Below are positions 1 through 13,700 of a DNA stretch of 64,000 nt, piece by piece (the first letter of the stretch is position 1; every line of letters starts with the position of its first letter). The translations under genes and the position numbers were made by a program. Source of the stretch: Scolanthus callimorphus. Taxonomy: Eukaryota > Cnidaria > Anthozoa > Actiniaria > Edwardsiidae. The stretch lies in NCBI GenBank assembly GCA_033964015.1, contig CM066914.1, forward strand, positions 13,383,831-13,447,830, in the 5' to 3' direction. The notes under the pieces were generated by a model. It had not been told where the DNA came from. It searched no databases and saw nothing but the letters and a program-made list of their open reading frames with translations.

Positions 1-1513
1 CGCGCCACATTATTAAACCTTTTCCATCTATGTAATCTGCTGCTGAGTACGACCAAGGAGGCAACTCTTATCAGAAAAACTATCATTACCTTGCAATTTA
101 GAAACATATGCATCCTCATAAACTACAGAGGTATTGCTTTTAGAAATTGAAATAAAAAAGTGCCTTCATTTGTTGCCTTAGTAATTTCGTTCTATAACGT
201 TCTTGAAATGTTGGAAGTAGGTAATGAATGGTTATAAAAAATGATGCAATATCGCAGGGAGGTGATATTTTGTACATTAATCAACTTTGTACACCATCAT
301 TTAATCTGTTAATATGTACAACATCCAGCTAACAATATATACCGTATTTAATTATTACACATTTTATTCAGAGTATATTTCACCATAATCGGTGATTGTT
401 TAAAGGCTGGCGGGGTTCGTGTCACGTGAGCTTTGGGACACGCCCTTCTGGTGTAACCTCGGTACTAACGTTCCCCATTGCCTCTGCTCCAGATTCTGCA
501 TGAAATTAAGCGAGTTAAACTCTCCCCTGGTGCTCACGCCAACATATATTATCTCAGTATAACAAACATTGAATGGGATTCATGTCAGCGCAAGTTGCTT
601 TTCGTTGCGCTTAAACAGCACGTGCTGCTTCGACACTGCGCGCACACAACGCCGCCATTATCTATATACCTGAGAATGTCTCTTTGTTACAACACTTTCA
701 AACTTGTAGAACCTTAGACTTTCTCAGTGAGAATGCTATAGATCTGAATAGCTATGAATCATAACTCAACTGCTGTGCAAGCTTGTGTAATGTGCGAGTG
801 AATTGTGATAGATTGCGCTGTTCTGAACACAAGATCTGAAGGACTGTAGAGCGTGACGGTGATATTCCAAAGGTTACAACTTGATAAGAAGCAATCAAAG
901 CAGTTTGTTTGGCAGTTTGATAACAGTGGTAAGGATCTGATTAACCCGGGGAATAAACCGATCCAGTTGCGTCATAGGGTTTCACTTGATCATCGGCGAC
1001 AATCTGCGATGAATATTAACCACATGTGATATGTATTTCCTAATCGTTTAAAACACAGAACAGGGGCTACAAAGAGCGAAATCATTCGAGAAACAGATAC
1101 GAGCTTGTTACAGCAAGAGATGCAGTTTTCCCTTGCAGAGATGTCCAGCTCAGGTCACTAGGTTCTGCTACCGAGTCGTCATGCTAGGCATATGTGTGTA
1201 AATTTTATGCTGAAATAATTAACATGTTCGCGTCCCCCTGTGTTGGCCTTCAGCTCCAACAGTGATGGTATAGTATTAGGATAAGAGGGCTTTGTCGTGA
1301 GCGGTACCATAATTTGAATATTCTAAAATAAGCCCACGGTTAGATATAGCTGGTGTTTATTATTTCCGGCAGCAGTACAGTGGGGTCACATCTGAGCGTC
1401 TCGATAACCCCTCGGTGTAGACATACCTTGGACTTGCGTGCCAAGAGTCATATGATAGAGAAACGGATTCTATGAGCAACCTTTGATTGAAAATATTCAT
1501 AGGCCGCGCTATT

Positions 1514-1575
1514 TATAAAACAAGTTTATTGTTTTTGCGAACCAATCAAGATTTATCAGCTTCTCAGGTCATTTG
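1514..1575 (+). repeat. Dispersed repeat, copy 1
   Basis: About 60 bases centred on TTATTGTTTTTGCGAAC and ending CTCAGGTCAT recur at 3893-3950 in the same orientation with about 85% identity. No coding content; likely remnants of one mobile element. Confidence 0.6.
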
Positions 1576-2442
1576 TTGTCATTACAACATTTTGTCCGTG
1601 CGTGCCTTGCATTCTTTAGAGCATAAGAATAGGTCAATGGGTCGTTTGGTCAAAGGCTGCTATTCTGTCACTTATGCCACATGGGCGTGTTATCGCGTGT
1701 TATGCATCGTGGTGCACTCTGGTTGTCCACCCTGGGGGAGGGGGGACTCTTCCCTTCCCTAGTTGATAGGGGTGATCGTCGTATTTTTAGGGGTTTCAGA
1801 GAGACACCAAGGACAAGGGAAATAATTATTATTTTTTAGGACAGAAAACCCTAAATGGTTGAGTGAGAACACATTTGTCTCAGTTTATTTACTGTAATCA
1901 TCGTGGAATTATCACAATTAGCAAGAAAGCAACCAACAACCACACCTTTTACTGTAGTACCGACGCGGTTTTGGTATTTTTAGGGATCATTTTGAACAAT
2001 GAGGTGTTTTTTAGGGTCACGTTCAACCTGGCTTAGGGCAGATAGAAAGAGAGAGGAGGCTTTCCTTTCCCCTCCTCTCTTCCTCTTCTTTCCCGAAAGC
2101 CTGATACCCTGGCTAGTAGTGGTACCTAATGGCTGAGGCGGCTTTTCGAATTCCATTTCAGATACCAGTAAAAATAGCCTCGACTTCTTGATGACAAAGA
2201 GGAGACGTTTATTGGAGCTTTTTATTTCGAAGATCAAGGTAAGAAAGGAAAAGGCACCGAGCGCGCTATCTGGGAGGACAACTTGGTTATAATGGTGTAC
2301 CTGTGCACCTTAGGTATTGCGCACCATCGCACACCTATTGAGCTCATCTGATCTAGATTGGAGGTCACTTGTGTGGTATCTATGATAGGTGGACGTTTCG
2401 AAAGGGGTTGAGCAAGGTCATCGAGGACCGAGCTTAACGGCC

Positions 2443-2609
2443 CAGCGGCGTAGCGGGAATTTCTGAAGGGGTGGGGGGCCGGATAGTGAAAACATGGGAC
2501 GAAAATGTTCAAATTTCCTTCAGCAAATACAGTAAATGTATGGGAAAATCTCCCGAGAAAGGGGGGGCCCCGCCCCTCCTCCCCCCCCCCCCCCCTGGCT
2601 ACGCCCCTG
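2443..2609 (-). mobile_element. Miniature transposon, CAGGGGCGTAGCCAGG family, copy A
   Basis: On the minus strand it starts CAGGGGCGTAGCCAGG (2594-2609) and ends in the inverted terminus, slightly decayed, at 2443. It is flanked on both sides by CGGCC, a 5-bp target-site duplication. The interior is about 85-90% like the copy at 54714-54871, including a shared TCTCGGGAGATTTTCCCATA block. A run of 15 C lies at 2581-2595. CAG termini with a 5-bp duplication suggest a hAT-like (hAT5-type) origin; there is no transposase. Confidence 0.8.
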
Positions 2610-2810
2610 CGGCCCTCCCTGAATAGAGGTCACGAGGCTGCGCTTATTACTGTCATGCGCCGCACGCTGCCTGGAGAGCAGTAATGACTCGACCTAATGG
2701 GGAGCGAGGTCACAGCTACTACAAACATAATATGGTGTACCTGACCTTTCCTTTAGCAGAGATCTATATGGCATCTGCATATTGAGACATGTATATACAT
2801 ATATATAACA

Positions 2811-2914
2811 TTAGACCTCAAGGCCGAATGTGCTATGATGAATAGACCATGACCGAAGGCCGAATGGTCTATTGATATCATAGCACATGAGGACGAGATC
2901 TAATTGTTTTAGTA
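2811..2914. repeat. Foldback inverted repeat
   Basis: Imperfect palindrome of about 105 bp. The arms pair ATGTGCTATGAT (from 2828) with ATCATAGCACAT (to 2888), continuing inward through AATAGACCAT and ATGGTCTATT and outward to ATTAGA and TCTAAT. It looks like a short miniature transposon or a hairpin-forming repeat. Confidence 0.65.
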
Positions 2915-2917
2915 TAA

Positions 2918-3092
2918 ACCAACTAGTGGTCGGTTTTGGCAATGAATTCCATTATTTTATGTTGGAAAATCAAGTTTTCTTGCAAAGAAAGGTGGTGGTT
3001 TTGCCAGGCACGGTCTATCACTAATAGACCATTAGTAGCTCAGCCAATCAGAATGCAGGATTTGTAATAGACCATTGTTGGTTTATACTAAA
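2918..3092. mobile_element. Miniature inverted-repeat element
   Basis: Bounded by TTTAGTATAAACCAAC and its exact reverse complement, 175 bp in all, with no open frame. It shares the AATAGACCATT word with the adjacent palindrome. No clear target duplication, so the superfamily is unassigned. Confidence 0.6.
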
Positions 3093-3105
3093 TATATATA
3101 TCGCA

Positions 3106-3128
3106 TCTCTCTCTCTCTCTCTCTCTCT
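3106..3128. repeat. (CT)n microsatellite
   Basis: About eleven CT dinucleotides directly after an AT-rich stretch; simple sequence only. Confidence 0.95.
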
Positions 3129-3830
3129 ACTGATCAGCGGTTAGTCGTTTCAGTTGCGCGTGCGGCAAAATGGCGCGTGCTTACTCTTTGTATTCAATCC
3201 ACTTTGCGCACTGCGTTGCATTTCAAGTCAATACTCAAACGTCAGCCATGTTTGTAAGGGTAAATCGAAGCGAAAAATGCGATGTCGTGATCTAGTCAAA
3301 TAATCGTCGACACTCTTGAAAAACGCAAACGATCTAATGAAAAAGAGTAACACTGACACCATAGCCCTAAAACCTAGAGAGTTGTCCCACTATATATCTC
3401 TTTCACTAAAACTTGCTTTGTGATTGGGAGTCCATTGTTTGTTGCTCACCTCAAGAAAAGAACTGCATTGTTTTCCCAATGACAATTTCTAAAGCAACAG
3501 TATAGTTTTACGAGTTCAATTCTCGTAAAAAAAAATCAGGTTACAAGTAGAATTAACGGCTTAGTGTTTTACTATAACCTGAAATATATCGTTGAGCGTT
3601 TTGTTTTCTTTTCGAAAAGGCAGCCCTACAAGATTGAAATTCTTGACACTCATAACGTGGTCACTATATGAACGCCAAATGTTCGTATACCATGTCAGTT
3701 GCATTGTTGTCACTATCATCTATCAAACGGGACCTTGCAATGAACTCTTTCAGCTAGTCGCGACCAAGTATTACAAATTGGTCGCAGATAAGTAATCATT
3801 TTTAGTCGCAACTTTTTGCATTATGCCGTG

Positions 3831-4000
3831 AAAAGCTTCAAATACTAGGCCGCCATCTAGCGACAGGCTTAAAAGTTTTAGCATATATATTATCAAACAA
3901 GGTTATTGTTTTTGCGAACTTATCAAGATTTATCAACGTCTCAGGTCATAAAAGCTTCAAATAGTAGGCCGCCATCTGGCGACATGCTTAAAATTTTTAG
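3831..4000 (+). repeat. Interrupted direct repeat
   Basis: A 50-bp unit containing AAAAGCTTCAAATA and GGCCGCCATCT occurs at 3831-3880 and 3950-4000 with a few differences. Between the copies is a second copy (3893-3950) of the repeat seen at 1514-1575. Likely remnants of one mobile element. Confidence 0.65.
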
Positions 4001-4138
4001 GCGACCGACTGGTAGCAGATTCATTATCCGTATGATGACTGGGGGAACGCCCCTAGCTATATGGATAACTCGGGGACAATTTTAAAGTTAACAGCTGCAG
4101 CAGTTATAAAACAACAACAACATAATCAACAACAACAA

Positions 4139-4735
4139 TCAATAAGTACAGATATAAAGGACCACCTTTATTACACACGTCTTCCTTCCGGCCGCCTCTG
4201 CAAGAGTTACAGGGAGCCCATCATCTAAGGAACTTAAATGTCCAACCTTAGGCTCACCACCCTTTTCCGCGAGTTGGTTATTTTTAGAATCGCTTGGTAC
4301 ACAAATTAGCCAATCGGAGGGCTGAGAGGGAACGTGTGTCGCGGCGGGCCTTCTAACATAAGGGCCATGGTTCGTTCTCTTATGAAGGAGAGGGGGTTGA
4401 AGTCGCCCTTTGGTATCATCTGGATAGTTTATTTTCAGTTTGGGGAGGGGGATATCGGGCGGATAATGCGCTAGAGATATTAGATATTCTAGGATAAATG
4501 GCAGTGCCAAAGAGAAGTCGTCAGGGTGATTTTTAAAAGGTTGCAGGTCTTTTTGAATGGTACATACAACCTCATTTTTCCTTGTGTAAAACTCGATCCT
4601 TTTCCCAAAAGGTTTATCTCCAACCTTACTTCGCTTATTCGGGGACAAATTATTGTACGTGACTACCATTTTCACTAACTGAAGGAAACACCCATTTTCA
4701 AATAGGCATTTTTTGGTTTCATATTCTAAGTCCAC
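4139..4735 (-). CDS. Unrecognised open frame, 198 codons
   Basis: Open for 198 codons, but the frame begins at GTG; the first ATG is near codon 23 (MVVTYNNLSPNKRSK). The translation is of mixed composition with a proline-rich middle (about residues 91-105 and 113-140) and no family motif I know. It could be an exon of an undetected minus-strand gene, a relic of a transposon gene, or chance. G+C is only slightly above the flanks, which argues against strong coding. Confidence 0.2.
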   Translation of the reverse strand: MDLEYETKKCLFENGCFLQLVKMVVTYNNLSPNKRSKVGDKPFGKRIEFYTRKNEVVCTIQKDLQPFKNHPDDFSLALPFILEYLISLAHYPPDIPLPKLKINYPDDTKGRLQPPLLHKRTNHGPYVRRPAATHVPSQPSDWLICVPSDSKNNQLAEKGGEPKVGHLSSLDDGLPVTLAEAAGRKTCVIKVVLYICTY

Positions 4736-4739
4736 CTTG

Positions 4740-7700
4740 TCAGTGACTCGTTGAGAGTATTATGAAAGGAAGTAGAGGGTTTCCGTTTATTCCTGTATCT
4801 CTAATGCAAGTGAGTAGAAGACTTCTAAAGCCTAAGGCCGCTTGATTGATGGGTTCATCTACAGCGGCGGATATTCGCTGTCACCCTCTTTTCTGCCCTT
4901 GTTTCTCTGCTTTTCCCTACGTCCCAATAAGCTTTGGCGGTGTTTTTGAGTGCGAGTGTGTTTGCTTAATTGTCTCAGGTTTCTTGTCTATTTGTCTAGT
5001 AGCCTAACACGTCCCACTTTCTCTTCCCTTGTTAGGCTGTCGTGACTCGATCCAAACCAGCAATGTTTATGTGATTCACAAGTTGAGAAGTACTATTCCA
5101 GTTAATATTAGTTTTCACATGTTTGTCAAATTCCAAAGAGAAATGGTTCTGACGTTCCACTGACTAAAACACACTTAATACAGTAGATCGAAATTGAGGA
5201 GAAATGATGATTGCGATTTTAATTTCCTAAGAACAAAGCGGGTTAGAGACACGTATCGACTTTGGGATTTTGATGAAATTTCATTAAGACAATCTGCCTC
5301 GGTGTTTGCCTCTGTTATTGAGGTTGAAAACTAGAGTAAGCACATTGTAATTACATAGAAGAACAGTAAATTGGCAACATATGACTATATCGAAAATTAG
5401 AATAGAAAACGAACTCAAATACTTTTCACCATTATTACATCTTAGTGGATTAGGGAGGAAGAATGCATTGAGTTCATAGCCAAAGAAATGGATTTTTCCC
5501 CATAGATCAATAAAACATTTAATGGGAAATGTAAAATTGACCGGTCGAATATTTTTTTCTTCCTTTGGCAAAGAAAAACAGAAAATTTGTCCTGTTCAAA
5601 TTCAGTTAAATAGAGCAAACGGATTTAATTATTAATGTCAAAAGGGAAAGGGAAATTGGAATTTGTTTTGGGACCAAAAGAACACAATTTCCACAAAAAA
5701 GAAAAACCGATTGCAATGAACTGGAAGAACACTAACTAGCAAACTCTGCATTGAGTGCTGACCTAGTCATCAATTTTCGACTTTCTTGTTTTGTGCCTTA
5801 GATCATATTAGAGTGGAAACCAGAAAATTTCCAAAGGCAAACACAGAGAGCCTTCTTGTCAATCACACCATCAGCGCGATCACAACTCACAAGCTTGGCG
5901 CAATTTTCATGACTCGCCTAATTTTTGCTGTTTTTGTTTCTTTTGAGTTATAAGAATTCAATTTAGCTTGTGCGTGTTTCAGTCCCCCATGATTTTTATG
6001 TACGAGGTATTTCCATTGCTTTGATGAATGGGATGTCCCGATAGTGAATGCCCAACCAAGATGATTTAAATGAGAAAGCACTGCCAATTACAAAAGTGTG
6101 GTTTGATAAATTTCTACTTCACTTTTGAAAAAAGTGATTATTGAATCAATTGATAAAGCAATAAAGGCAAAGACAGTTAAGCTACGTTCATAGAAGTCTA
6201 GCAATCCTAATAGCATATAAGCTTACACATTGTAAACTTTCCGTTGTCCTTCGGTCAACACCACCCAAAATTTATGAGTTTATTTTCCGAGCTTGTTTGA
6301 ATTCTTTCTGCTTGTATATCAAGAGAAGTCAAACACTAACGACAAACCTCTATCTTGATAATAAAACAGTTAACGACCTGCCGATGTGCTACTCATATTC
6401 GGGCCTGCCTTGCAGGATTCTTCATGAAAATAGGACTAATTAACATTCATACGCCTCCCTATCAACCAGTTGACCAGTTTGGAATTTTTGAGAAAATTAA
6501 AACACACTTCAAAATTGCCTGTCATTTTCATGAAATAACTGCGCCTCCCATGTCAAGACCATTAAACTACTTTTCTTTTTCTCCGAAAATAAAATAAACC
6601 GCGGAAATTACAGAACCCACTTTTTGTTTTAATGATACAAAACACTGGCCTCATTAGCAAGGAAAAAGGAGTGAAAATTGTCCTCCGGTGCTAAAACACC
6701 CAGTACTTTATATCCGTAGCTTTTGTGTATTATATAGAGCGCATGAAACAAAAGGACTTCGCCGAGTGTCAACTAGTGATCAAAGGCTTCTATTGCCGGG
6801 CTAAGGTGTGCAAACATTGAGACTGCTCCATTAATTCCGGCGAATTACTTTTATGCAAAATGTGATGCTCTATAGGACTGATGGGCCACAAACCTGACCG
6901 TAATTCATCTCAACTGTCATAGGGTTCCCACGCAAAATCAATTTACCTTTGAATAAGCAAACGGCTGACAATAGAGGACTTAGAAAAAACTGGTTGCGTC
7001 CCAGATTACCAAGACTTTTGGCACAATAGTATGAAGAGTTCAGGGGTTCTCTATTTTGTCTTATGCGTCGCGTTAGACAATTAGAAGTATTTTCAGTGCG
7101 ACAGGTCGCGAAGTAAAAATCAAAGCAAATAGTTTTGGGGTTTTGTTTAGTGTAATAGTGTAACATTGAAATGTATTTGGACGTCTGTAATCAAATGGGT
7201 GTATTTTGTGTGTGCTACGGCTATAATATTGAGTGTAATAGTCGAATGCTTGTAATCCGAATGTCCAACACTATAATGACAAGCTCTATTCTCGAGGTCA
7301 TCACAAAACTCCATAAAACTTCCCAAACTATGTGCAAAATTCTCGTTGTCGGCGAGAAAACGTGTCCACCTTAAGTTGCCACGCGGTTATTTTAGCATTC
7401 CGAGAATTTAGGGTAAAGTGTAAGGCTGAATGGGAGCTTGGCAGAGGCCTCTCTCGACATATGTTTGACAGAAGACGTCGTGACATTGCTAATGTGTTTG
7501 TCAAGACTAAACTTGAATTTGCAAATGAATAAATACAAAATTCAAAATGAAAAATGGTCGTTCAACGTTACAACTTAGAACGAAAAGAGCCTATTTGTCG
7601 AAGAAGTTGGCCGGCTTGGCTTTTCCGCAAACTCCGTTGTGTTAATTTGATTAATGAGGAAGGCATGGTGCATGGCTTTGATTGCATTTTCCTTCAAAAG

Positions 7701-10700
7701 ACTTTTATATTTTATTACATTTCAAGGGATCTAAACCGGAAATGGTTATTCTCTTTGCAAAGATTGATCTCACCCTCTTTCTTGTTAGAGTTGTGATTCA
7801 AATATTCAACTGTCAAAAAACCATTTAAGTGCCCGTGGTTTGTAATTTTTCTGGTCACCGCACGCGCGCGCGATTTGCTGATAATTGTAGCTGGTGCATG
7901 GACAAGGCCTTGGAGAATGATTTCTTTGACGCTTGGCGATAAGCCTTAGGGACTTAGGAGGTTAAAAGACTTTCAATCATTTGAATCACAGCCACTTATT
8001 TTAACACTTACCTGGCAAATTCACCCGAACAAAAGGTCTTTTGTACTGGGAGTTTCTTGAGAATTAAAACGACACAGGCATAATTGGATGGCAATTCAAA
8101 TCTCTTTGAAAAATATAATGACACAATTTCGTAATTAAGGGAAAGAGGTTGTAGAAGGAGACAAAGATTTATTTGAAGATTGGGAGATTTCTTCTCGTCT
8201 TTCTTTTTTCTTTCGATATCCTTTCTGAGATTAAGAAAGAGATTTTCACTGAATAGTGAACACTGAATGCCCTTTTAAAAATATACAGCCTCATTTTGGT
8301 CAAGCACAACCCCAAATTGCCCACAATCAATAAACAACTCAGTTCTTATGAAAATGTAGTTTATTACACATTAAAACATATTAGCAGACTAACTAACACA
8401 TCTTAGTGATCAACACGCCTCCTTTTCAAAAGACCAGAATTAATCATGGTTGTAGCATGCTTTATGTCGACTCAACACTCGCATGCCAATTTCTCGTTTT
8501 CATTAATTGTAGAATTGAGTCTTTTTTCTCGTCTTAAACAATATTAGTTGATTTATCTTTGCCAATCAATTCGTACTTTTTAAATTTGAAGTGAAAAAAG
8601 GAAAGGAAAGACAAGAAAAGCAAATCTATGTGTTCAGCTGTTTCATTGCTAAGGACATCCGATAGCTTTGAATGGGCCAGAACCAACGCTCAAGACTAAA
8701 AAAGGATTGTTAACCTATTGATGTTATGGTTCTGGGAGTTATATAAAATTTACACTATCTTTACTTGCTGGGATGTGTTTTAGAGGATGATTCCTCATTT
8801 AAATGTGAGTTTAATCTTATTAACGGTCTCGCGCTGCACCCTTCCCTACACGTGAGTAGATGCTAAACTAGCCTGATAATCACAAAGACTGAGCACCCAC
8901 AATCGACACGGCAAAGGCAAGCTTTTACAAGGACAATGGCTGCCCTCAAGTACACCAACTTATCCAGGATCAGCTTACTTGCCAGCCCTGAGGGTATTAA
9001 AACATTTCGCAGGCAATGAAGTCACTCAGAATGACAGAGTGCCGGGCCGGTGCAACCGATTTAGGAGATGTTTTATCTAAAGAGATCAAACACGATAACC
9101 ATTTACCCGGCAAACGTCAAACTCGTGGCACTTTAAAAGAATATCTCTCTTTCTGATGTCATTGTTTCAAAAGCTCCGAAGATTTTCGAGACGTGAAACT
9201 GGATACTATTTTTTTTTATTCCTCGTTTTTTACCGATCTACTTCATACATTTCCACCTCGTTTTGCAAATGTATTCCATGTTTGAACACAACACCTAAAC
9301 CTAAACTAAAACGTCACTGAAACCCGAACACTTTTTAAGAAAATGGACACTTAAAATCGTTAATCCGGGCAAATTTTTGAAGAATTGTTAATTAATGCCT
9401 GTTAAGAGTATCCAAAATGTCACCAGATCTCTTCTTTAGTTTTACTCCAGTTAAAAATGTGAGTGTTAAAAAGCACGATCTGGGACGGTAGGTTTTTCCC
9501 CTGAGGGCGGGTCACGGAAAACTGTCCTCGTCTTGATCAATCACTTCATTACTATCACATAGAAATGTTTATTTTTCCATCTAAGGTGGTTTGCGATATT
9601 TCACATTTAATATCTATTTTTTTCTGTCTTGAAAGACTAAGATTTCAAAAGTCACAAAGCACAAACTTTTATCTTTGCTATCCTCTTGATGTGTATAAAC
9701 TGATCATGAGTATAATCAAACTTACTTGAAAACATAATACGTTTTCTCAATACCGCCTGTATTTTAATTTATTTGCTCTAATTGGCTGAAAAAGTCCGAT
9801 TACGTTATTGTGAAGTAACTTGATCCAGGGAAATCCTTTGTAGGTCCATTTTTTATACACACAAAAAAACTCATATTTCGGACAATATTTCTTACAATTC
9901 TGACGCCTATTTGGTCATCCAGTCGAAAAGCCTGAAATCATAAGGCCTATACAAACATAGAAAATCTGCAAAATTAATGAAGAAACATGAACTAACGGCT
10001 TTGAAACCCAAGTTTGAAGAAACTGCACCATCCAATTATTGTAGCCAATCGGGACTCAAGTTTCTCTTTTTGTTTTTAGAAACATGATTATAAAATCCTG
10101 CTCTCTCATCCACAGAGTTTCTAACGGAATTGCTCTTGAATTTATGATATCAAGGCAGATAAACGGCAAAGAATTAAATTTTAAATCCGCTATTTCCCTT
10201 AACCTTAAGTTTCTTTTTCCTTAGCAACAAGGACTTGTTCTTTAATACAATAAAACATTAACGTGTACTTTAATAAAACATGAAATTAGAGATAAGACTG
10301 ACAGTAAATGGAAGCAAGTCCTGCCGACAGGAACAAACACAAACGAAAAAAAATGGCCAGCTCTCCCTCACTTAAAAGAAATCTTTATCTTAACGTCGGG
10401 GTAATCTGAAAAGAAAAGGTCAAAAAGATGAGAACAAAAACATTCCAAGCCAATTCTGTAGATCTTACGATGAGCGTGCTGTTTTTTTAATATAAATGTT
10501 AGTGTGCGCTGCACTACGTGAAATAAAATAAAAAACAAGCAATTTACAGTCGACGAAAACTCAAGTTGAAAACCTAAATAGCTCAACCAAGCATTCAAAT
10601 TCAACACATCTTAAATTGTATGCACTTCTAGAGCAATATTTACCCTACGAATCTTTCGAGACAGATCGAATCCCTAATAAAGCAAACAGTTCGTTCGGCG

Positions 10701-13700
10701 GCCATAAGAAAAAAGAGTTTCTCCGCCAAATTCACGAGCAAATTTGAGAGTAACTTCGACATGTTGTTTGCTCGCCCAATAATGTAGAGTTTGAGGATTG
10801 AACGTCTTGCAAACTTACTCCGCCGGGGAGCGACACGATTGTAAACAGCTTCTAATGTAAACCATTTTCTCGTTCAATCTTTGACAATAATGCTACAAAA
10901 CAAGCAGGAAGGTGGAATTAACTCGTTCGGATGACACAAAACACACAATATGCTCGCTTTTAGAAGAAGTTGCTGAAAGTTTGACTTGAATTGCTCTTAT
11001 CAAACGTAGCCACACTCATTTTGAAATACTTTTTCAAAGGTCGATAAAATCAGCCGAAATCAATTAAAAGTGTCTAGTGGTCGCTTTGCACATGATATTT
11101 TCTTTAGGTATTTTCAAACTGAATTTTCTATGAAACTCTGAGAAGATCGAGAAATATGTCGCTATGTATGTAGTATTTACCAGTTTTCCGTGTCAGTGCA
11201 AGTAAGAAGTTCTTAGGAATTTGCCCTGGGGCAAGCTGTGTTACATGCAAAACAAGAAAAGTACACAATATAACATAGTTTGTACTCTTACAGCAAGATA
11301 TTTAGATTTTTGTCAACATTTACAAGGAAAATTTACTTTAAAACTGAACCTAGTCAATCATGCATCACTGTAGCTATAGCAGGGAGGATGAAAGCCACTA
11401 ACAGTGCTGATGTGCAGTTGTTTAGCCTCGCACTAGTACTGCATGATTTCTGCTAGAATTGTGGCTTCGTTAAAACAAATGAAAATCGAGTTTAATCAGA
11501 TCTTGAAATATTAAAGCTCGAAAATTGTGAGTAAATGACGTTCCTTTTAAAAACTACTTTGGTTTTAACTTTAGAAAAATGAACGAAAGTGAATTCTATC
11601 ATCAAAAATTAGAATAAAAGTGCGGCGTCGGCTTGACGGATAAGTTGGGCAAACAACTTGGCCTCGGTAATAACACGCGTTTTTCGCTCACCCCAACTCC
11701 ATCAATCATACATTTCACCTGTCCACTGCCAAATCTACAGTTCTTTTTCACTAGTTTCGTTTAAAAGATTCCCTGAGGAACAATTTCAAGTGAACGAAAT
11801 CCAAGTCACGGTATAGCTGATATTTCACTCCATCCTTCGATTGAATAAAAAGAACAAACAAAAAGGACCATGTACAACATGTTAGCCGAGAAAATATTTT
11901 CTTAGCTATTATTAGTCGAAATATGAGCAAACTGCCTCGAATTTCGTATTTATATTGAAGAAGTAAATACACATGCTTCAAATGTTGGGTATTTAGTGCA
12001 CACTGTCGTCTGGAAGGTGAAGTCACTCGCTAGTCCCTCAAATGGGGTCAACGGAGGCATCTTTCTCTGTTTTAATATATCCCTGTTTCTATCTAATTCT
12101 TATTTATCCACTTTAGGAATTGTTATTCTATGTGTGAGTAGATTTTTCTTGTATATTTTCTTTCTTATATCTTTTTATTATCTTATCGAGCAGAGGCAAG
12201 GATGCAAAAAAGATATGAGAGTTAGTATACCGAGAAAATAAACGAACCTGTGTTTGTTTTGACTGTGTAATGTGGGAAATTGTTAGATTTTCGAAACTAA
12301 TCATTAGTGAAAAAAAGATATATAAACGTTGAAAATAGTACGGAATGAGAAGGGAATGCAGATTACCAAACAGAAATTATACAGAGAGCAGCAGTAATGG
12401 AGTTAAAACTTATTCAATTTTATGGTGGACTTACAAACACTGAAGATGACCTTAGAATTGAGCTTCAAGTCGAAACTATGATTTTTTTATGCATCGCTCT
12501 CACGAATGCAATCTAAGACGCCTGTATGATTTGCTAAATATAAGTCGAGAGGACAGTCCATTCAAGAAAAACTTAGAGGTGTAAGTTTTCTGCCATGAGC
12601 TCATTTAGTTGTTCTAGTCATTCGTGCTATTTTTGCGAGTTTGTTGTCGAACATGTCAGTTTCTTGACATATAGCAAATGAAGTTTCCAATGAATTTCAA
12701 TTGCAAATTCGTTCAAGCACTGCGCTAAAGATAACCGCCACGCTTCGACTAAAACACCGTTTGGAAAAAGGCCGCTAAAATGCAAGGTTTTTTTCGGACA
12801 GTTTCTTGGGGTGGGGCACCTTTGTCTGAATATCATATGTTCGCATGCTACAAACTTCCTATCAAGCACAAAAACACCACAGATTACCCTTAAACAAATT
12901 TACTATCTGTATTAAAGAATATTACTTCATTTTGTATTTCCCCCAAGCCGACCCAAGTAATAAATATGTTGGCGCTTTAGTCTCTAACTTTAACGAAAAA
13001 CGGCTTATCTTGTTTAATACTACGCAACTCATGTTCCCGTTGACTTTAGTTTCCCGCGCTTTGTTTATTAGCAGCTGGGATAAAAATAGAATATTTCATT
13101 TATGGAATAAAACTTATAAACTTCTTTAAAAGTTAACCAATTTGTACTGAATATCAAGAGGGACTATAGGAAATGTGCTGAAAACTGGATGGTATCGCAC
13201 GAAAAAACGGGCGAAACCATGACAGGCGAAACTATCACATTATATTTCTAAATACTTATTTTTGAGAAGAAATAAAACAAATAAGACGTATAGCTAGTAG
13301 CTCTCTTAAACTAGAAAACACCGTCAATAAAACTAGAAAATACGGCTGACAATCAACAGTAAAATATTAAGTAAATTCATCAAGCCAACTGCAGATGTCT
13401 CAGAGAAATTATATGTCAACTACTTAGGTCTACACCCTTTGATGAATATTACCAATATTTTATCTTAAATTATAATTTCCCATAATGAAATTTGCAAAAA
13501 AGAAATTCGGTTTAGATTTTATAAAATGCTGAAAGATTTTGTGAAAAGAAGTCTAACAGAAAGGTTTTCTTGTTTGTTTGTTTCTTTTTGGATTGAAAGC
13601 TAACATAGTACCGACAGCTGCGCTAACTCTTCAATTCCACCAAGACACTTGCCTTGCTAATACTGATAATCATTATTTACTGAGTTAAGCCAACTTAGAA

